A stretch of 64,000 nt of DNA from Corynebacterium poyangense (lineage in GTDB: Bacteria; Actinomycetota; Actinomycetes; Mycobacteriales; Mycobacteriaceae): NCBI RefSeq assembly GCF_014522205.1, contig NZ_CP046884.1:2480001-2544000 (forward strand), given 5' to 3'. The translations under genes were made by a program, and so were the position numbers. The notes under the pieces are model-generated. The model was not told the DNA's origin and did no database searches. It saw only the letters and a program-made list of their open reading frames with translations. This document shows, in pieces, positions 1-9,301 of the stretch; position 1 is the first letter of the stretch, and every line of letters starts with the position of its first letter.

Positions 1-27
1 GAGTTACACCATCAAAATGGACCTTCC

Positions 28-999
28 TTACTTAATGGCCACTGGGTTAACTGGGGCACCAGTGCCCGAATGGATTTTGAGTGGAGCTGCGCTGTACAAG
101 AAGTTCCACTGCCCATCCTTGTGACAGTCATCTGCCAGGGCGTCAAGGGAGAGAATTTCACAGAAGAGGACGCCAAGGTTACGCATAAGTGCCTGATGGA
201 GCGGCAGACTAGTACCGTTATTTGGGTCGATAGTGACCTCATTGGCGATAATGTCCGTACCTAACACAGGTATTTCCATGTCAGCGAACCATTGAACTAA
301 CTCAGGCGAGTAGGTTAGCCCGGGTTCGATAAAGGGAGTGGCGTGGAATTTCTCCACATCGCCGTTATAGTACGAACCAATCCAGCCGGTGCGGATAAGT
401 AGAATATCTCGCTTTTGAATTTCGATGCCCTGCTTTTTGGCTGTCTTGAGAAGATCTTCGAGGCCAAAAGTCTCACCCGGTGCCAGCACTGCTTTATCAC
501 GGTAGGAAGCAATGTCGATCAGTACGCCTCGCCCGACAACTCCATGCTCCGCGATTGGCATAATAGAGGCTTTTTCCGTCGCCCCGATGGTACTCTCTGC
601 AGGGTAGCCATTGTAGATCTGATCGCTATGCCAGGCGTGGCCAAGCGCATCAAATTAGGTGGTGCCCTGCAGATACATGACTACTACGTCGTCGGCATAC
701 TCCGCACCCCCAGGAATTACAGGACCCTTGCCACACGCGAAATGAGAACGATCAATAACGTTAAAACGCTGAGTGGGACGGCGTCCTGGCCACACAGGAT
801 CTCCAGCGGGATCGGCGATTGGGATGCCAAGGGTGAAGGTTTTTCCCGAGCGGATCGCAGCTTTACCTCTCAGGGCTTCCTGCTCATTCAAGTAGTTAAG
901 CGACCCAATTTCATCTTCATTTCCCCACTTTCCCCAGTTTTTAGGAGAATCTGCAAGCAATTCAGCAAAATGTGGAGGGGTATTGACGGTGTTATCCAT
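28..999 (-). pseudogene. Cyclase-family (COG1878/KynB-like) hydrolase, interrupted by an in-frame stop
   Basis: Reading from ATG 999, which has a GAGGA ribosome site just upstream, one frame runs 324 codons to TAA at 28, broken only by a TAA at 655-657 (codon 115). Both sides match one cyclase-family protein. The first part ends YLQGTT and the second resumes FDALGHAWH, so the stop sits inside the metal-binding G-T-x-x-D-A-x-x-H motif where Gln is usual; a single CAA to TAA change explains it. The family hydrolyses amide or cyclic C-C/C-O bonds with a divalent metal (for example N-formylkynurenine or isatin). It is the last gene seen in the catabolic run, 16 bases after the upstream SDR stop. 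The second half alone could restart at ATG 561 but would lack the metal site. A sequencing error or read-through is possible. Confidence 0.8.
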
Positions 1000-1015
1000 G
1001 TAGTTCCTCAGAATA

Positions 1016-1774
1016 TTAGTAGGTAGCACGGCCTCCGGAGAGGTCAAAGACGGCTCCGGTAGAGAAAGAAAGGGAGGGAGAGGCGAGGAAGGCAATCATT
1101 TCTGCAACTTCTGCGGGTTCCCCTACTCTGCCCATAGGGATTCGCTCCAAAAGCTGCTTTTTGGTCTTTTCGTCAAACCATGGTTGGTCAAGCATTCCTG
1201 AACCGATAAGCGCCGGTGCGATGGCGTTGACTAAAACCCCCTTCATGGCAAGTTCTTTCCCTACAGCTTTCGTCATGGCAATTACACCACCTTTCGCTGC
1301 GGCATAAGGGCTAGACAGAGCATGACCTTCCATGCCAGCAGCTGAGGCTGTGTTAACAATCCGTCCGTAGCCTTGTTTGATCATTTCTGGTATAACTGCC
1401 TTGAGCATCAAGAATTGACTAGTCAGGTTGACGTCTATATCTCGGCGCCACGTCTCAAGGTCGATTTCCCATAGAGGAACCATGCCTGAACCCATGCCAG
1501 CGTTATTAATCAGAATGTCTAGGCCACCAAATTCGGACTGGGAAAGCTCCATTGCCCGGGTGGCAAGCGATGGATCGGTGACATCTCCCACCAGAGTGAT
1601 AATTTTTCCTCTTGTGCTGCCGGCCTCTTCAATCAATACTTCAAGAGCTTGTTGATGAAGGTCAACGGCAACGACGTTAACGCCGCTTTCTAGGAACTTG
1701 GTTACAACAGCACTTCCTATACCACCTGCAGCGCCTGTGACGATTGCGGTCTGGCCAGCTATATTGTTTTTCAT
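1016..1774 (-). CDS. Short-chain dehydrogenase/reductase (FabG-like), copy 1
   Basis: The 252-residue protein is a classical SDR, an NAD(P)-dependent oxidoreductase acting on an alcohol/ketone pair. The cofactor motif TGAAGGIG is at residues 13-20, NNAG at 90-93, and the catalytic Ser144-Tyr157-Lys161 are intact. ATG 1774 was chosen because AAGGAAA lies just upstream and the cofactor strand begins at the usual distance; an upstream start would add 17 unrelated residues. It sits between a second SDR and the cyclase, co-directional with short gaps, so it probably shares their transcript. It could oxidise a secondary alcohol to the ketone used by the monooxygenase encoded upstream. A 3-oxoacyl-ACP reductase role cannot be excluded by sequence, but the catabolic context makes it less likely. 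Confidence 0.85.
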   Translation of the reverse strand: MKNNIAGQTAIVTGAAGGIGSAVVTKFLESGVNVVAVDLHQQALEVLIEEAGSTRGKIITLVGDVTDPSLATRAMELSQSEFGGLDILINNAGMGSGMVPLWEIDLETWRRDIDVNLTSQFLMLKAVIPEMIKQGYGRIVNTASAAGMEGHALSSPYAAAKGGVIAMTKAVGKELAMKGVLVNAIAPALIGSGMLDQPWFDEKTKKQLLERIPMGRVGEPAEVAEMIAFLASPSLSFSTGAVFDLSGGRATY

Positions 1775-1805
1775 TTGTTTCCTTTGAACTTTTAGAACAG
1801 AATTA

Positions 1806-2630
1806 TCAGGTTGCCTTGACAACATTCAGTCCCCCCGCGATCCAAATGGGTTGGCCAGTCATATAGGGGAGGTCGCCCGAAGCCAACGTTCCTACAGCAG
1901 TGCCGATATCATCAGCATCTCCCCACCTCGACAGTGGTACCCGCCCATCTGCGATGGCAGCTTCTATCTCAAGAGATCCTGCAGAAGCTGTCATGGCTGT
2001 TTGCATAAAACCGGGCCGGATTTCATGAACTGCTATTCCTTCAGGCCCCAAACGGTAGGACAGGATTTTAGCGAGCATGGAGAGTCCCGCTTTGGTAATG
2101 TTGTACTGCGCACGGTCAGGGGAGACGAGTTCTGCGGCTATGGAGGTCACTATGATAATGGACCGGTAGATCCCATCCGAGAACCGATCGGGGTCTTCTA
2201 CCATGCGGCTGGCTACTGTTTGGCTTAAAAAGAATGTCCCCCGCAGATTGATATCTACAGCTCGATCAAAGGCATCAGGGGAGAGCTCTAATATATCCGT
2301 CAACGGTCGAGCCGCTATGCCTGCGTTATTGTGGAGACAATCAAGACGCCCGAAATCTTCCCATATTTGATCAACGACCTCCTGATGCCGTTCAACCCTA
2401 GAAATATCCAGTTGGTAATATCGCGCGGTCGCCCCGAACTCTCTCAGTTCCTGAAGGACTAAATCCGTGGCACTGTCAGGCTCCGACAAATCAACGATGG
2501 CTACGTCAAACCCTCGGAGGGCCAACCCCTTAGCCGCACCTAATCCGAGACCCTGCCGCCCACCGGTGACAAGTGCCACCGGCTTTACTTCTTTTTCTAC
2601 ACTGTTCTCCGACACGTTAGTATTTCGCAT
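1806..2630 (-). CDS. Short-chain dehydrogenase/reductase (FabG-like), copy 2
   Basis: A 274-residue SDR with an extra N-terminal tail of about 15 residues before the cofactor fold. TGGRQGLG is at residues 22-29, NNAG at 101-104, with Ser163, Tyr176 and Lys180 as the catalytic set. It diverges widely from the neighbouring SDR, so this is not a recent tandem duplication. The stop is 31 bases from the next gene's start. The role is inferred from context: dehydrogenation of a hydroxyl intermediate, or reduction of a keto group, in the surrounding degradation pathway. The substrate is unknown. ATG 2630 has only a weak ribosome site, so the exact start is uncertain. Confidence 0.83.
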   Translation of the reverse strand: MRNTNVSENSVEKEVKPVALVTGGRQGLGLGAAKGLALRGFDVAIVDLSEPDSATDLVLQELREFGATARYYQLDISRVERHQEVVDQIWEDFGRLDCLHNNAGIAARPLTDILELSPDAFDRAVDINLRGTFFLSQTVASRMVEDPDRFSDGIYRSIIIVTSIAAELVSPDRAQYNITKAGLSMLAKILSYRLGPEGIAVHEIRPGFMQTAMTASAGSLEIEAAIADGRVPLSRWGDADDIGTAVGTLASGDLPYMTGQPIWIAGGLNVVKAT

Positions 2631-2708
2631 TTTGACCTGCTGTTGCTTCTCCGTTGGGTGACGATATTGTTAGCCGGGAGGCTGTCGCCTTTTCTTTCCC
2701 ATGGTCGG

Positions 2709-4190
2709 CTAGAAGGGGAATTGTTTCTGACCAGATGCCACCCCAACCCAGTGGGTGGTGGTGAACTCTTCAATAGCCCACTCACCATTGAAACGCCCCA
2801 AACCAGAATTCTTCTCACCACCGAACATCACATGCGCCTCATCATTGACCGTGATGTCATTGACATGGGTCATACCAGCCTCAATCTGGCGAGCGAAGTT
2901 CAATCCTCGGGCCAGGTCACGGGTACACACTGCAGAGGAAAGACCAAACTCAGTGTCATTAGCCAACTCAAGAGCATGGACCTCATCCTCAGCTTTGACG
3001 ATGCCAACCACGGGGCCAAAGATCTCCTCACGGAACAACTCCATCGCCGGGGTAACGTCAGCGAAAACATGTGGGGCGATGACACGACCCTCAACAGGCC
3101 CAGAAACAACCTCCCGGGCACCCTCAGCGCGGGCACGCTCAATCCTCTCAGTCACTGAACACAGCTGGCTATCGTTGATGACCGGGCCAACAACCGTCGC
3201 ATCATCACACTGGTCACCATAGGTAAGGGTCTGTACCCGCTTAGAGAAAGCCTCCACAAACTCCTCATAAAGCGGTGCCTGAACGATGATGCGGTTAACA
3301 GCCATACAGATCTGACCCTGGTGGAGGAACTTGCCCATCACGGCCGCACCAACCGCCTGATCCAGATCAGCATCCTCAAGAACTACCAACGGGGCATTCC
3401 CACCAAGCTCTAGCGCCACCTTCTTGATATATTTGCCACCCGTGGCCGTAGCACCAACCTGCTTTCCTACCGGGGTGGAACCAGTAAAAGAAATCAAACG
3501 CGGAATGGGATGTTCGACAAAGTGATCACCGATTTCGGAACCCGCACCAACAACAATATTAAGTACTCCTTCGCTCAGTCCAGCTGCCTCGAAGATCTTG
3601 CCCAGCAGTAAACCGCCGGTTAACGGAGTGTCAGAAGCCGGTTTTAGCACCACAGCATTACCGCACGCTAAAGCCGGTGCCACCGACCGCATCGACAGGG
3701 CGAAAGGGAAGTTCCACGGGCTGATAACGCCTACAACACCCAGTGGCTCACGGAAAACGTAGTTAGCCTTACCTGGGGTATTCGATGGTAAGATCTGACC
3801 AGTAATACGGATCGGGAAGGTGGCAGCTTCGCGGAGGGACCCAACCGCCAAACTGGTTTCGATATTGGCCTTAATGGCAGTAGAGCCGGATTCCACACGA
3901 ATCAGCTCGACGACGGCCTCCTGGTGCTCCTCAATCCAATCGGCAGCCTTAGTGAGGATCTGGGCACGCTCCCTCGGAGCCAGAGCAGCCCAGCTGGCTT
4001 GCGCTTCCTGAGCTATCTCGTATGCAGCGTCGACATCGTCTGTTGAAGCCTGACGAATAGTAGCGATAGTCTCTTCATTAAAGGGGTTAGTGGTCGCAGT
4101 AATCCTCTTAGAGGTACCCTCGCGCCAACCTCCGATATAGAGCTGGTCGGCGATGATAGCGGAATATGGAGTAGGTGTAGTAACGGTCAT
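2709..4190 (-). CDS. NAD(P)-dependent aldehyde dehydrogenase (benzaldehyde/vanillin dehydrogenase-like)
   Basis: The 493-residue protein has full aldehyde dehydrogenase length and all key residues: Asn160 in SPWNF, Glu261 in ELGG, and nucleophile Cys295 in GQICMAVNR. It would oxidise an aldehyde to the carboxylic acid in the cytoplasm. The sequence style (FTGSTPVGKQV, ending near WVGVASGQKQFPF) recalls the benzaldehyde/vanillin dehydrogenase branch, though this is from memory. It follows the alcohol dehydrogenase gene on the same strand, so the pair would turn a primary alcohol into an acid, the usual last two steps of lactone or aryl-alcohol breakdown. Substrate class, aryl or omega-oxo aliphatic, is not decided by the sequence. 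Confidence 0.9.
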   Translation of the reverse strand: MTVTTPTPYSAIIADQLYIGGWREGTSKRITATTNPFNEETIATIRQASTDDVDAAYEIAQEAQASWAALAPRERAQILTKAADWIEEHQEAVVELIRVESGSTAIKANIETSLAVGSLREAATFPIRITGQILPSNTPGKANYVFREPLGVVGVISPWNFPFALSMRSVAPALACGNAVVLKPASDTPLTGGLLLGKIFEAAGLSEGVLNIVVGAGSEIGDHFVEHPIPRLISFTGSTPVGKQVGATATGGKYIKKVALELGGNAPLVVLEDADLDQAVGAAVMGKFLHQGQICMAVNRIIVQAPLYEEFVEAFSKRVQTLTYGDQCDDATVVGPVINDSQLCSVTERIERARAEGAREVVSGPVEGRVIAPHVFADVTPAMELFREEIFGPVVGIVKAEDEVHALELANDTEFGLSSAVCTRDLARGLNFARQIEAGMTHVNDITVNDEAHVMFGGEKNSGLGRFNGEWAIEEFTTTHWVGVASGQKQFPF

Positions 4191-4238
4191 TGTTTTCAGC
4201 TACTTTCCTTAATGCGTAGTCGGTTCAGTAGTTATGGG

Positions 4239-5363
4239 TTACTGGTTTGTTTCGTCAATTCGGAGCACGGCCTTGATGGTGCCACCCTCATGAACATCGT
4301 GGATGGCCAGTTCGAGTTCGTCGAAGCTATAGGTGGTGATCAGCTTGTCGAAGGGGAATCTCCCCTGTCGGTACAGCTTGATCAGACCAGGGATGAGAGT
4401 GCGACTGTTTGAAGAACCACCCAGGGTCCCAACCACGGTCTTGCCAAATAGCGTGCGCATGTGGTCAAGAGAAAAGCGTGCCTCAGCCGGGGCACCGCCA
4501 ACGAGAATTAACGTACCCATCAGTCCGACGGTGTCCGCGGCCTGCTCGATAACCTTGATGCTGCCGGTGCAGTCCAGGACATAGTCGGCTGGGCCACCGC
4601 AGATCTCGGCGACGGCCTCGACAATATTCTTCTCACGGGTGTTGACGGTATGGGTGGCACCAAGTTCACGGGCCAATTCCAGACGTGAGTCCTGCAGGTC
4701 CATCGCGATAATGGTGGCTGCCGGGGTGTTACAGGCTGCCATAACCGCGGCCAGACCGACGGCTCCGGCCCCGATGATGACAACTGATTCGTTCGGACCA
4801 GGCTGGGCGGTATTAAACACCGCGCCCGCTCCTGTAGTTATGCCACAGGCCAGGGGACCCAACAGTACAAGGTCAATATCCTTATCAACTTTCACCACTG
4901 CATTCGCACGGGTCAAGGAATAGGTGGCGAAGGAGGACTGACCGAAGAAATGCCCAGATAGCGCTGTACCGTCAGTCCTGGTATAGGCCGAGGAACCAGC
5001 ATCGGGTCCGTGCAGACGTACACCAGCGAGCAGTTCGGCACCGATGTTGAGGCAGTAGCGGTGTTCACCGCGGACACAGTTGCGGCAGGTGCCGCAGTAG
5101 GGCCAACCCATGATGACGTGGTCACCGGGTTTGACCTCAGTTACTCCCGCGCCTACCGCTTCGACAACACCGGAGCCTTCATGTCCGAGGACACCTGGTA
5201 GTGGCAGGGGCATGTCCCCGGATTGAGTGTTCAGATCCGTGTGGCACACACCGGTGGCAACCACCTTAACCAAGACCTCCCCCGGGCCGGGATCGTCAAT
5301 AGTGAGTGTCTCACGAACTAGTGTTGCGTTGATCTCTTCTACCACATAAGCATCGATCTTCAT
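4239..5363 (-). CDS. Zinc-dependent alcohol dehydrogenase (aryl-alcohol dehydrogenase-like)
   Basis: A 374-residue medium-chain dehydrogenase. Catalytic zinc ligands are Cys40 (GVCHTD) and His61 (GHEGSG), and the structural zinc set is Cys90, Cys93, Cys96 and Cys104. The NAD-binding motif GAGAVGLAA lies near residue 200. The form resembles class III and benzyl alcohol dehydrogenases. It would oxidise a primary alcohol to the aldehyde consumed by the aldehyde dehydrogenase encoded directly downstream. It lies between the monooxygenase and aldehyde dehydrogenase genes, matching the chnB-chnD-chnE logic of known alicyclic ketone pathways; that functional equivalence is inference. Ribosome site AGGAGAC precedes ATG 5363. 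Confidence 0.9.
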   Translation of the reverse strand: MKIDAYVVEEINATLVRETLTIDDPGPGEVLVKVVATGVCHTDLNTQSGDMPLPLPGVLGHEGSGVVEAVGAGVTEVKPGDHVIMGWPYCGTCRNCVRGEHRYCLNIGAELLAGVRLHGPDAGSSAYTRTDGTALSGHFFGQSSFATYSLTRANAVVKVDKDIDLVLLGPLACGITTGAGAVFNTAQPGPNESVVIIGAGAVGLAAVMAACNTPAATIIAMDLQDSRLELARELGATHTVNTREKNIVEAVAEICGGPADYVLDCTGSIKVIEQAADTVGLMGTLILVGGAPAEARFSLDHMRTLFGKTVVGTLGGSSNSRTLIPGLIKLYRQGRFPFDKLITTYSFDELELAIHDVHEGGTIKAVLRIDETNQ

Positions 5364-5396
5364 GTTCTGTCTCCTTAATTATTAGGGGAAAATTCG

Positions 5397-6896
5397 TTAA
5401 GAGATGGCTGCGACGGTGGCGGAGACGTAGCTGAACTCATAACCTTCAGGATTGAATGTTCCATTCGCGTCGCGGAAGGCGTAACCGAAATCCGGCCAGA
5501 TGAGAGTCAAACGGCCTGTGCGCTGATCGACGTACCAGGAGTTACATCCGCCATCAAGCCATACAGTGCCGGCGGCATTGCGTTGGATTCGTTCGACATA
5601 GGCCTCTTCTGCCTCAACGGTGGGCTCGATGATGTCCACCCCAGTGGTAGACATGTAGTCCATGGCGCCCAGGATGTATTCGATTTGGGATTCGATAATG
5701 TAGACGATGGAGTTGTGTCCTAGAGAGGTGTTCGGGCCATTGATAGAAAACAGGTTGGGGAACCCAGCCACTGCCACCGACTGGTACGCCTGCATGCCCC
5801 TTTTCCAATGCTCAGATAAGTTGAGACCATCGCGACCGTCGATGAGCTGGGCATAGGGAGGCTCTGTAGCTTCAAAACCGGTGGCAAAGATTAAGATGTC
5901 CAGTTCGTATTCTTCTCCGGAAGCTGCCCGAGCAGTCGACCCGTTGACACTGCTTAACGCGGAAGCTTCCAAAGTGGTTATGGGAGACTGGAGAGCCGGA
6001 TAGAAAGTATTAGAGATCAGGACACGCTTGCAGCCGGGTTCATAAGAGGGGGTTAGTTTTGCTCGAAGTTCCTCATCCGTTACTTGGGCTGCGAGGTGAT
6101 CCAGTGCCATTTTTTTCCCTTCGGCGAGGAAACGAGGAATGGCACGTCGCTGAGCAAAAGTGTTTTCTCCTCCCCAGAAGAGCTCGGAGCGAAGATTTTC
6201 GATGGTGCGGGGATTGCGTTGGAACAGCCGCTTCTCACCGCCGGTGTACTCACGCTCCATCCGGGGAATGATGTAGCTCGGGGTACGCTGGAAGACAACC
6301 AGCTCTGACGCAATCTTGGCCATTTCTGGCACAATCTGAACAGCAGAGGCTCCTGTTCCCACCACGCCAATCCGCTTGCCTTCCAGGTTGACATTGTGAT
6401 CCCAGCGGGCAGAATGGAATTTCTTACCTGTGAAACTCTCGAGGCCAGGAATAGCGGGATAGGACTCATCAGCTAGATGGCCGGTTGCGGTGATCAGAAA
6501 TTGTGCGATATATATTCGCCCGGCAGTGGTGATGTACCAGCGCCCCTCTTTCTCTTCCCACCGAGCATTAACCATGTTTCGGTTGAAATGTAGATGAGGA
6601 AGGAGGCCTTCCTTTTGAGCGAAATTCTGCAAGTAGGTCTGGATTTCCGGACCTGGCGAAAAGACTTGGGACCAGTTGGGGTTGGGATGGAAGGAAAAAG
6701 AGTAAAGGTGGGAGGGAACGTCGCACGCAGCCCCTGGATAGGTGTTATCCCGCCAGGTCCCGCCGACGTCATCAGCGCGTTCGATGATGATGAAGTCGTG
6801 GTCCCCGTGGCGCTTGAACTGTGCTCCCATTCCTAGACCTGCGAAACCAGAACCAACGATGACGGTGCGTGTGCGGATAGTTTCAGTAGTAGTCAT
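5397..6896 (-). CDS. Flavin-containing Baeyer-Villiger-type monooxygenase
   Basis: The 499-residue protein carries the class I Baeyer-Villiger fingerprint FTGKKFHSARW at residues 155-165, flanked by two Rossmann motifs, GSGFAG at 15-20 (FAD) and GTGASA at 180-185 (NADPH). Such enzymes insert one oxygen atom beside a ketone to make an ester or lactone. ATG 6896 was chosen because AAAAGGGAAGA precedes it and the FAD strand follows at once; the open frame extends upstream without homology. The neighbouring alpha/beta hydrolase gene would open the product, and the alcohol and aldehyde dehydrogenases would finish the oxidation. The GCNSWYVD stretch near the C-terminus is shared with actinobacterial acetone/acetophenone-type monooxygenases, but the substrate cannot be read from it. 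Confidence 0.88.
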   Translation of the reverse strand: MTTTETIRTRTVIVGSGFAGLGMGAQFKRHGDHDFIIIERADDVGGTWRDNTYPGAACDVPSHLYSFSFHPNPNWSQVFSPGPEIQTYLQNFAQKEGLLPHLHFNRNMVNARWEEKEGRWYITTAGRIYIAQFLITATGHLADESYPAIPGLESFTGKKFHSARWDHNVNLEGKRIGVVGTGASAVQIVPEMAKIASELVVFQRTPSYIIPRMEREYTGGEKRLFQRNPRTIENLRSELFWGGENTFAQRRAIPRFLAEGKKMALDHLAAQVTDEELRAKLTPSYEPGCKRVLISNTFYPALQSPITTLEASALSSVNGSTARAASGEEYELDILIFATGFEATEPPYAQLIDGRDGLNLSEHWKRGMQAYQSVAVAGFPNLFSINGPNTSLGHNSIVYIIESQIEYILGAMDYMSTTGVDIIEPTVEAEEAYVERIQRNAAGTVWLDGGCNSWYVDQRTGRLTLIWPDFGYAFRDANGTFNPEGYEFSYVSATVAAIS

Positions 6897-6927
6897 GTGT
6901 TCTTCCCTTTTAGGCTGGGTTGGATGA

Positions 6928-7782
6928 TTACGGTTTGGGTGTGGGGATGATGGTCCCAGCATCGTATTGGTCCGGATTATCCATGAATTGCTGGATGTGG
7001 TGGCTGAGTTCACTGGGGCGCTCGAAAACCACAGCGTGACCAGCAGAGATCTCCACATAACGGGAATTCTCGATTGCCCCGAACAGAGCGAGTTGATGAC
7101 GGGTAGGCACCATCTGGTCATGGATGCAGGAGACTATCAGGGTAGGGGCTGTGATGGTTTCAGCTTCGGCAGTGATGTCGATCCGTCGATTCAGTTCCAT
7201 TTGCTGGTCACCGAACTCATCGAAAACCATGGCTTGCATTCCGGGCTGCATCTCGGACAGAGTCTTGCTAGCGAGGAAGGGGCCGCCGAAGGCGCAAAAG
7301 GTAGAGTATTCACGAAGTGCTTGTTCATCCCCTGCTCGACGAAGCGCGTGCCACACGTCGTTTCGCAGAATCTGCTGAAGATCGGTACGGATCCAACCGG
7401 CCACGAGGATAAGGCGTTCAACCAGATCAGGATGATCTGCAGCGATTTTAGCTGCAATTACTGCGCCCAGCGAGTAACCCAGCAACACAACCTTCCGACC
7501 GGGCAGCAAACGCTGAATTGTCGCGGTAACCTGATCGGCTAGATCATCGGTCTCCAGGGGGCGAGTGGAGTCGACCTGAGCCCAGTCGATGGAAATAACT
7601 CGCTGTCGGGCTGCGAGCACCGGGTAAAGGAATCCGAAATGAGCAGCGGTAGAACCTAAGGTACCGTGGATGAGAACAAGCACGTCATCGGGATGGTTCC
7701 GGGTGTCTTCAGAGTCGTAATAAGTAATTTCTACATCGTTGATAGTGATAGTGCGCGGTATCATCAAGTCCTGCGTAAGCAT
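6928..7782 (-). CDS. Alpha/beta hydrolase (probable esterase/lactonase)
   Basis: The 284-residue protein has an alpha/beta hydrolase fold: oxyanion motif LIHGTLG near residue 40, nucleophile Ser104 in GYSLG, an Asp in the SCIHDQMVP segment near residue 222, and a late His in SAGHAVVF near 250. There is no signal peptide, so it is cytoplasmic. AGGAG sits correctly before ATG 7782; an internal ATG at codon 7 is an alternative. Lying between the Baeyer-Villiger enzyme and the transporter genes, its natural job is to hydrolyse the ester or lactone made by the monooxygenase (ChnC-like role by inference). No specificity is visible beyond the fold. Confidence 0.85.
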   Translation of the reverse strand: MLTQDLMIPRTITINDVEITYYDSEDTRNHPDDVLVLIHGTLGSTAAHFGFLYPVLAARQRVISIDWAQVDSTRPLETDDLADQVTATIQRLLPGRKVVLLGYSLGAVIAAKIAADHPDLVERLILVAGWIRTDLQQILRNDVWHALRRAGDEQALREYSTFCAFGGPFLASKTLSEMQPGMQAMVFDEFGDQQMELNRRIDITAEAETITAPTLIVSCIHDQMVPTRHQLALFGAIENSRYVEISAGHAVVFERPSELSHHIQQFMDNPDQYDAGTIIPTPKP

Positions 7783-7811
7783 GAATACTCCTGGTTTCTT
7801 AAAATGTTCGG

Positions 7812-9206
7812 TTATCCGGCTTCAGCGAGGCGGATTCCCTTGGTTTCCTTCCAGCGGAAGCCCACGACAATAGCGGTGCCGAGAGTCATAGCGATGATGT
7901 AACCGTCGAATAGCCAGAACATATCGATAGAGGCCAGCCAGGTGTTGAGATAGGGGGCAGTACCACCAAAAAGGGCAACTGCCAACGGCATGGCGGTTCC
8001 CATGATAAGGGCGCGGTAGCGGGTGGGAACCTGCTCGGCCAGCATGGCTGGCTGAGTTCCACCAATGCAAGCGCTAAGTCCCATCATGAGGGCCTGGGCG
8101 ATAAATAAAGTCCAGGGGTTGTCGTTGATCATCGCAAAGACAGGAACAGTTAATGCGGCCGTGGCAAGAGCATAAACTAGAACTGGAATGCGTCGTCCAA
8201 TCTTGTCTGCAACCAGACCCATGATTGGCACGAGTACCAAATTGACTGCCATGGCTCCTAGGGATGCAGTAAAAGCACCGGCTGGGTCCATATCTTTTTG
8301 AGTGATGGCATAGGTCGCCGCATAAGAGGACCAGATGTAGTACGGCAGAGTGGTGCCAGCCATGTAAAAGAAAACTTCGACTGCTTTGATAAAAGTCTTC
8401 CGGTTCGGCCATTCAACTACGACACTAACCTTACTGACCTCTGCAGTTACTGCCGTATTGCCCTGAGTAAGGGTTATGTCATCCAAAGTCTTGGCCGTCT
8501 GAGAGATTTCGACATGTGCCTCATGAACCTCAGACTCCATCATGTTGCGGCGGAGCCACAGAACTACTACTGCTAGCAGTCCGCCGAAGATGAATGGGAG
8601 ACGCCATCCCCACTCTTTCATGACCATCGAGTCGAACATGTTAGTTAAAACCGAACCGAACAAGATTGCAACCATAGTGCCCAGCCCCATGGCAAAGCCG
8701 ATCGCGGAGCCGTAGAAGGCACGGCGGTGACGAGGGGCAATCTCAGGAAGATAAACATTCGAAACAGTTGCTTCACCACCATGGGCAAATCCCTGAAGTA
8801 ACCTAGCCAGCAGTAGTAAGAATGATGCAACCCCGCCGATAGTTTCGTAGCTGGGAATGATGCCGATGAGTAGCGAACCACTGGCCATCATGAGCATGGT
8901 GACCAAAAGAACCCATTTACGTCCTTTGCGGTCAGCAATCCTTCCGAACACATAGCCACCAAGGGGTCTCATGACGAAGCCCACAGCGAATACCGCCAGA
9001 GTAGACAACAGTGCGGAAACGGGGTTTTCTTGATCGAAAAGAGCCCCCGCGATGTAAGTGGAGAACACTCCGTAAACTGCCCAGTCGAACCATTCCAGGA
9101 CGTTACCCAATCCAGTGGCAAGCAGAGATCGACGACGGGTGACTTTAGAAGCAGGAGACGCTGAGGCCGTGGGGGTAACGATAGCGGCGGTTGTAGAGGT
9201 TGTCAT
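7812..9206 (-). CDS. MFS transporter of the metabolite:H+ symporter (MHS) type
   Basis: A 464-residue protein with about twelve hydrophobic segments. Its opening GNVLEWFDWAVYG and the loop GRIADRKGRKW are marks of the MHS branch (ProP, KgtP, ShiA relatives), proton symporters for organic acids and related solutes. ATG 9206 has AAAGGAAC just upstream. It is the first gene of the minus-strand catabolic run and starts beside the divergent regulator, so it is probably the uptake system for the pathway substrate or an acid derived from it. An insertion of about 40 polar residues between the two halves (EISQTAKTL to VEWPNRK) is longer than I expect for the family. Confidence 0.87.
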   Translation of the reverse strand: MTTSTTAAIVTPTASASPASKVTRRRSLLATGLGNVLEWFDWAVYGVFSTYIAGALFDQENPVSALLSTLAVFAVGFVMRPLGGYVFGRIADRKGRKWVLLVTMLMMASGSLLIGIIPSYETIGGVASFLLLLARLLQGFAHGGEATVSNVYLPEIAPRHRRAFYGSAIGFAMGLGTMVAILFGSVLTNMFDSMVMKEWGWRLPFIFGGLLAVVVLWLRRNMMESEVHEAHVEISQTAKTLDDITLTQGNTAVTAEVSKVSVVVEWPNRKTFIKAVEVFFYMAGTTLPYYIWSSYAATYAITQKDMDPAGAFTASLGAMAVNLVLVPIMGLVADKIGRRIPVLVYALATAALTVPVFAMINDNPWTLFIAQALMMGLSACIGGTQPAMLAEQVPTRYRALIMGTAMPLAVALFGGTAPYLNTWLASIDMFWLFDGYIIAMTLGTAIVVGFRWKETKGIRLAEAG

Positions 9207-9252
9207 GCTGTTCCTTTGTTCAGCGGAAGAGGGCACGGGTTGCTATTTACCC

Positions 9253-9273
9253 GATAACACGTGGATGGTTATC
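9253..9273. promoter_or_regulatory. Inverted repeat in the catabolic promoter (GATAAC/GTTATC)
   Basis: Two perfect 6-base arms, GATAAC and GTTATC, flank a 9-base spacer about 50 bases upstream of the transporter start. It lies just before the longer palindrome at 9281. It may be a second regulator or activator site; short arms make chance a real possibility. Confidence 0.3.
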
Positions 9274-9280
9274 GCAAATT

Positions 9281-9301
9281 AAAGTTCATATAATGAACTT
9301 T
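9281..9301. promoter_or_regulatory. Candidate IclR operator, palindrome A
   Basis: A perfect inverted repeat: arm AAAGTTCAT, spacer ATA, arm ATGAACTTT. It lies 75 bases upstream of the transporter start, where an operator controlling the minus-strand operon is expected, and a related imperfect repeat is near the regulator gene. IclR proteins bind short palindromes in divergent promoters; assignment to the adjacent regulator is inference. Confidence 0.6.

Noticed and set aside
415..1026. A 203-codon plus-strand frame over the cyclase gene
   Set aside because: It is antisense to a recognisable cyclase frame and shows no family features.
1016..2630. Tandem duplication of SDR genes
   Set aside because: The two proteins share only family motifs and differ in length and N-terminus, so a recent duplication is not supported.
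2643..3222. Overlapping plus-strand frames across the aldehyde dehydrogenase end
   Set aside because: They are antisense shadows of the dehydrogenase codons, with no homology or ribosome site.
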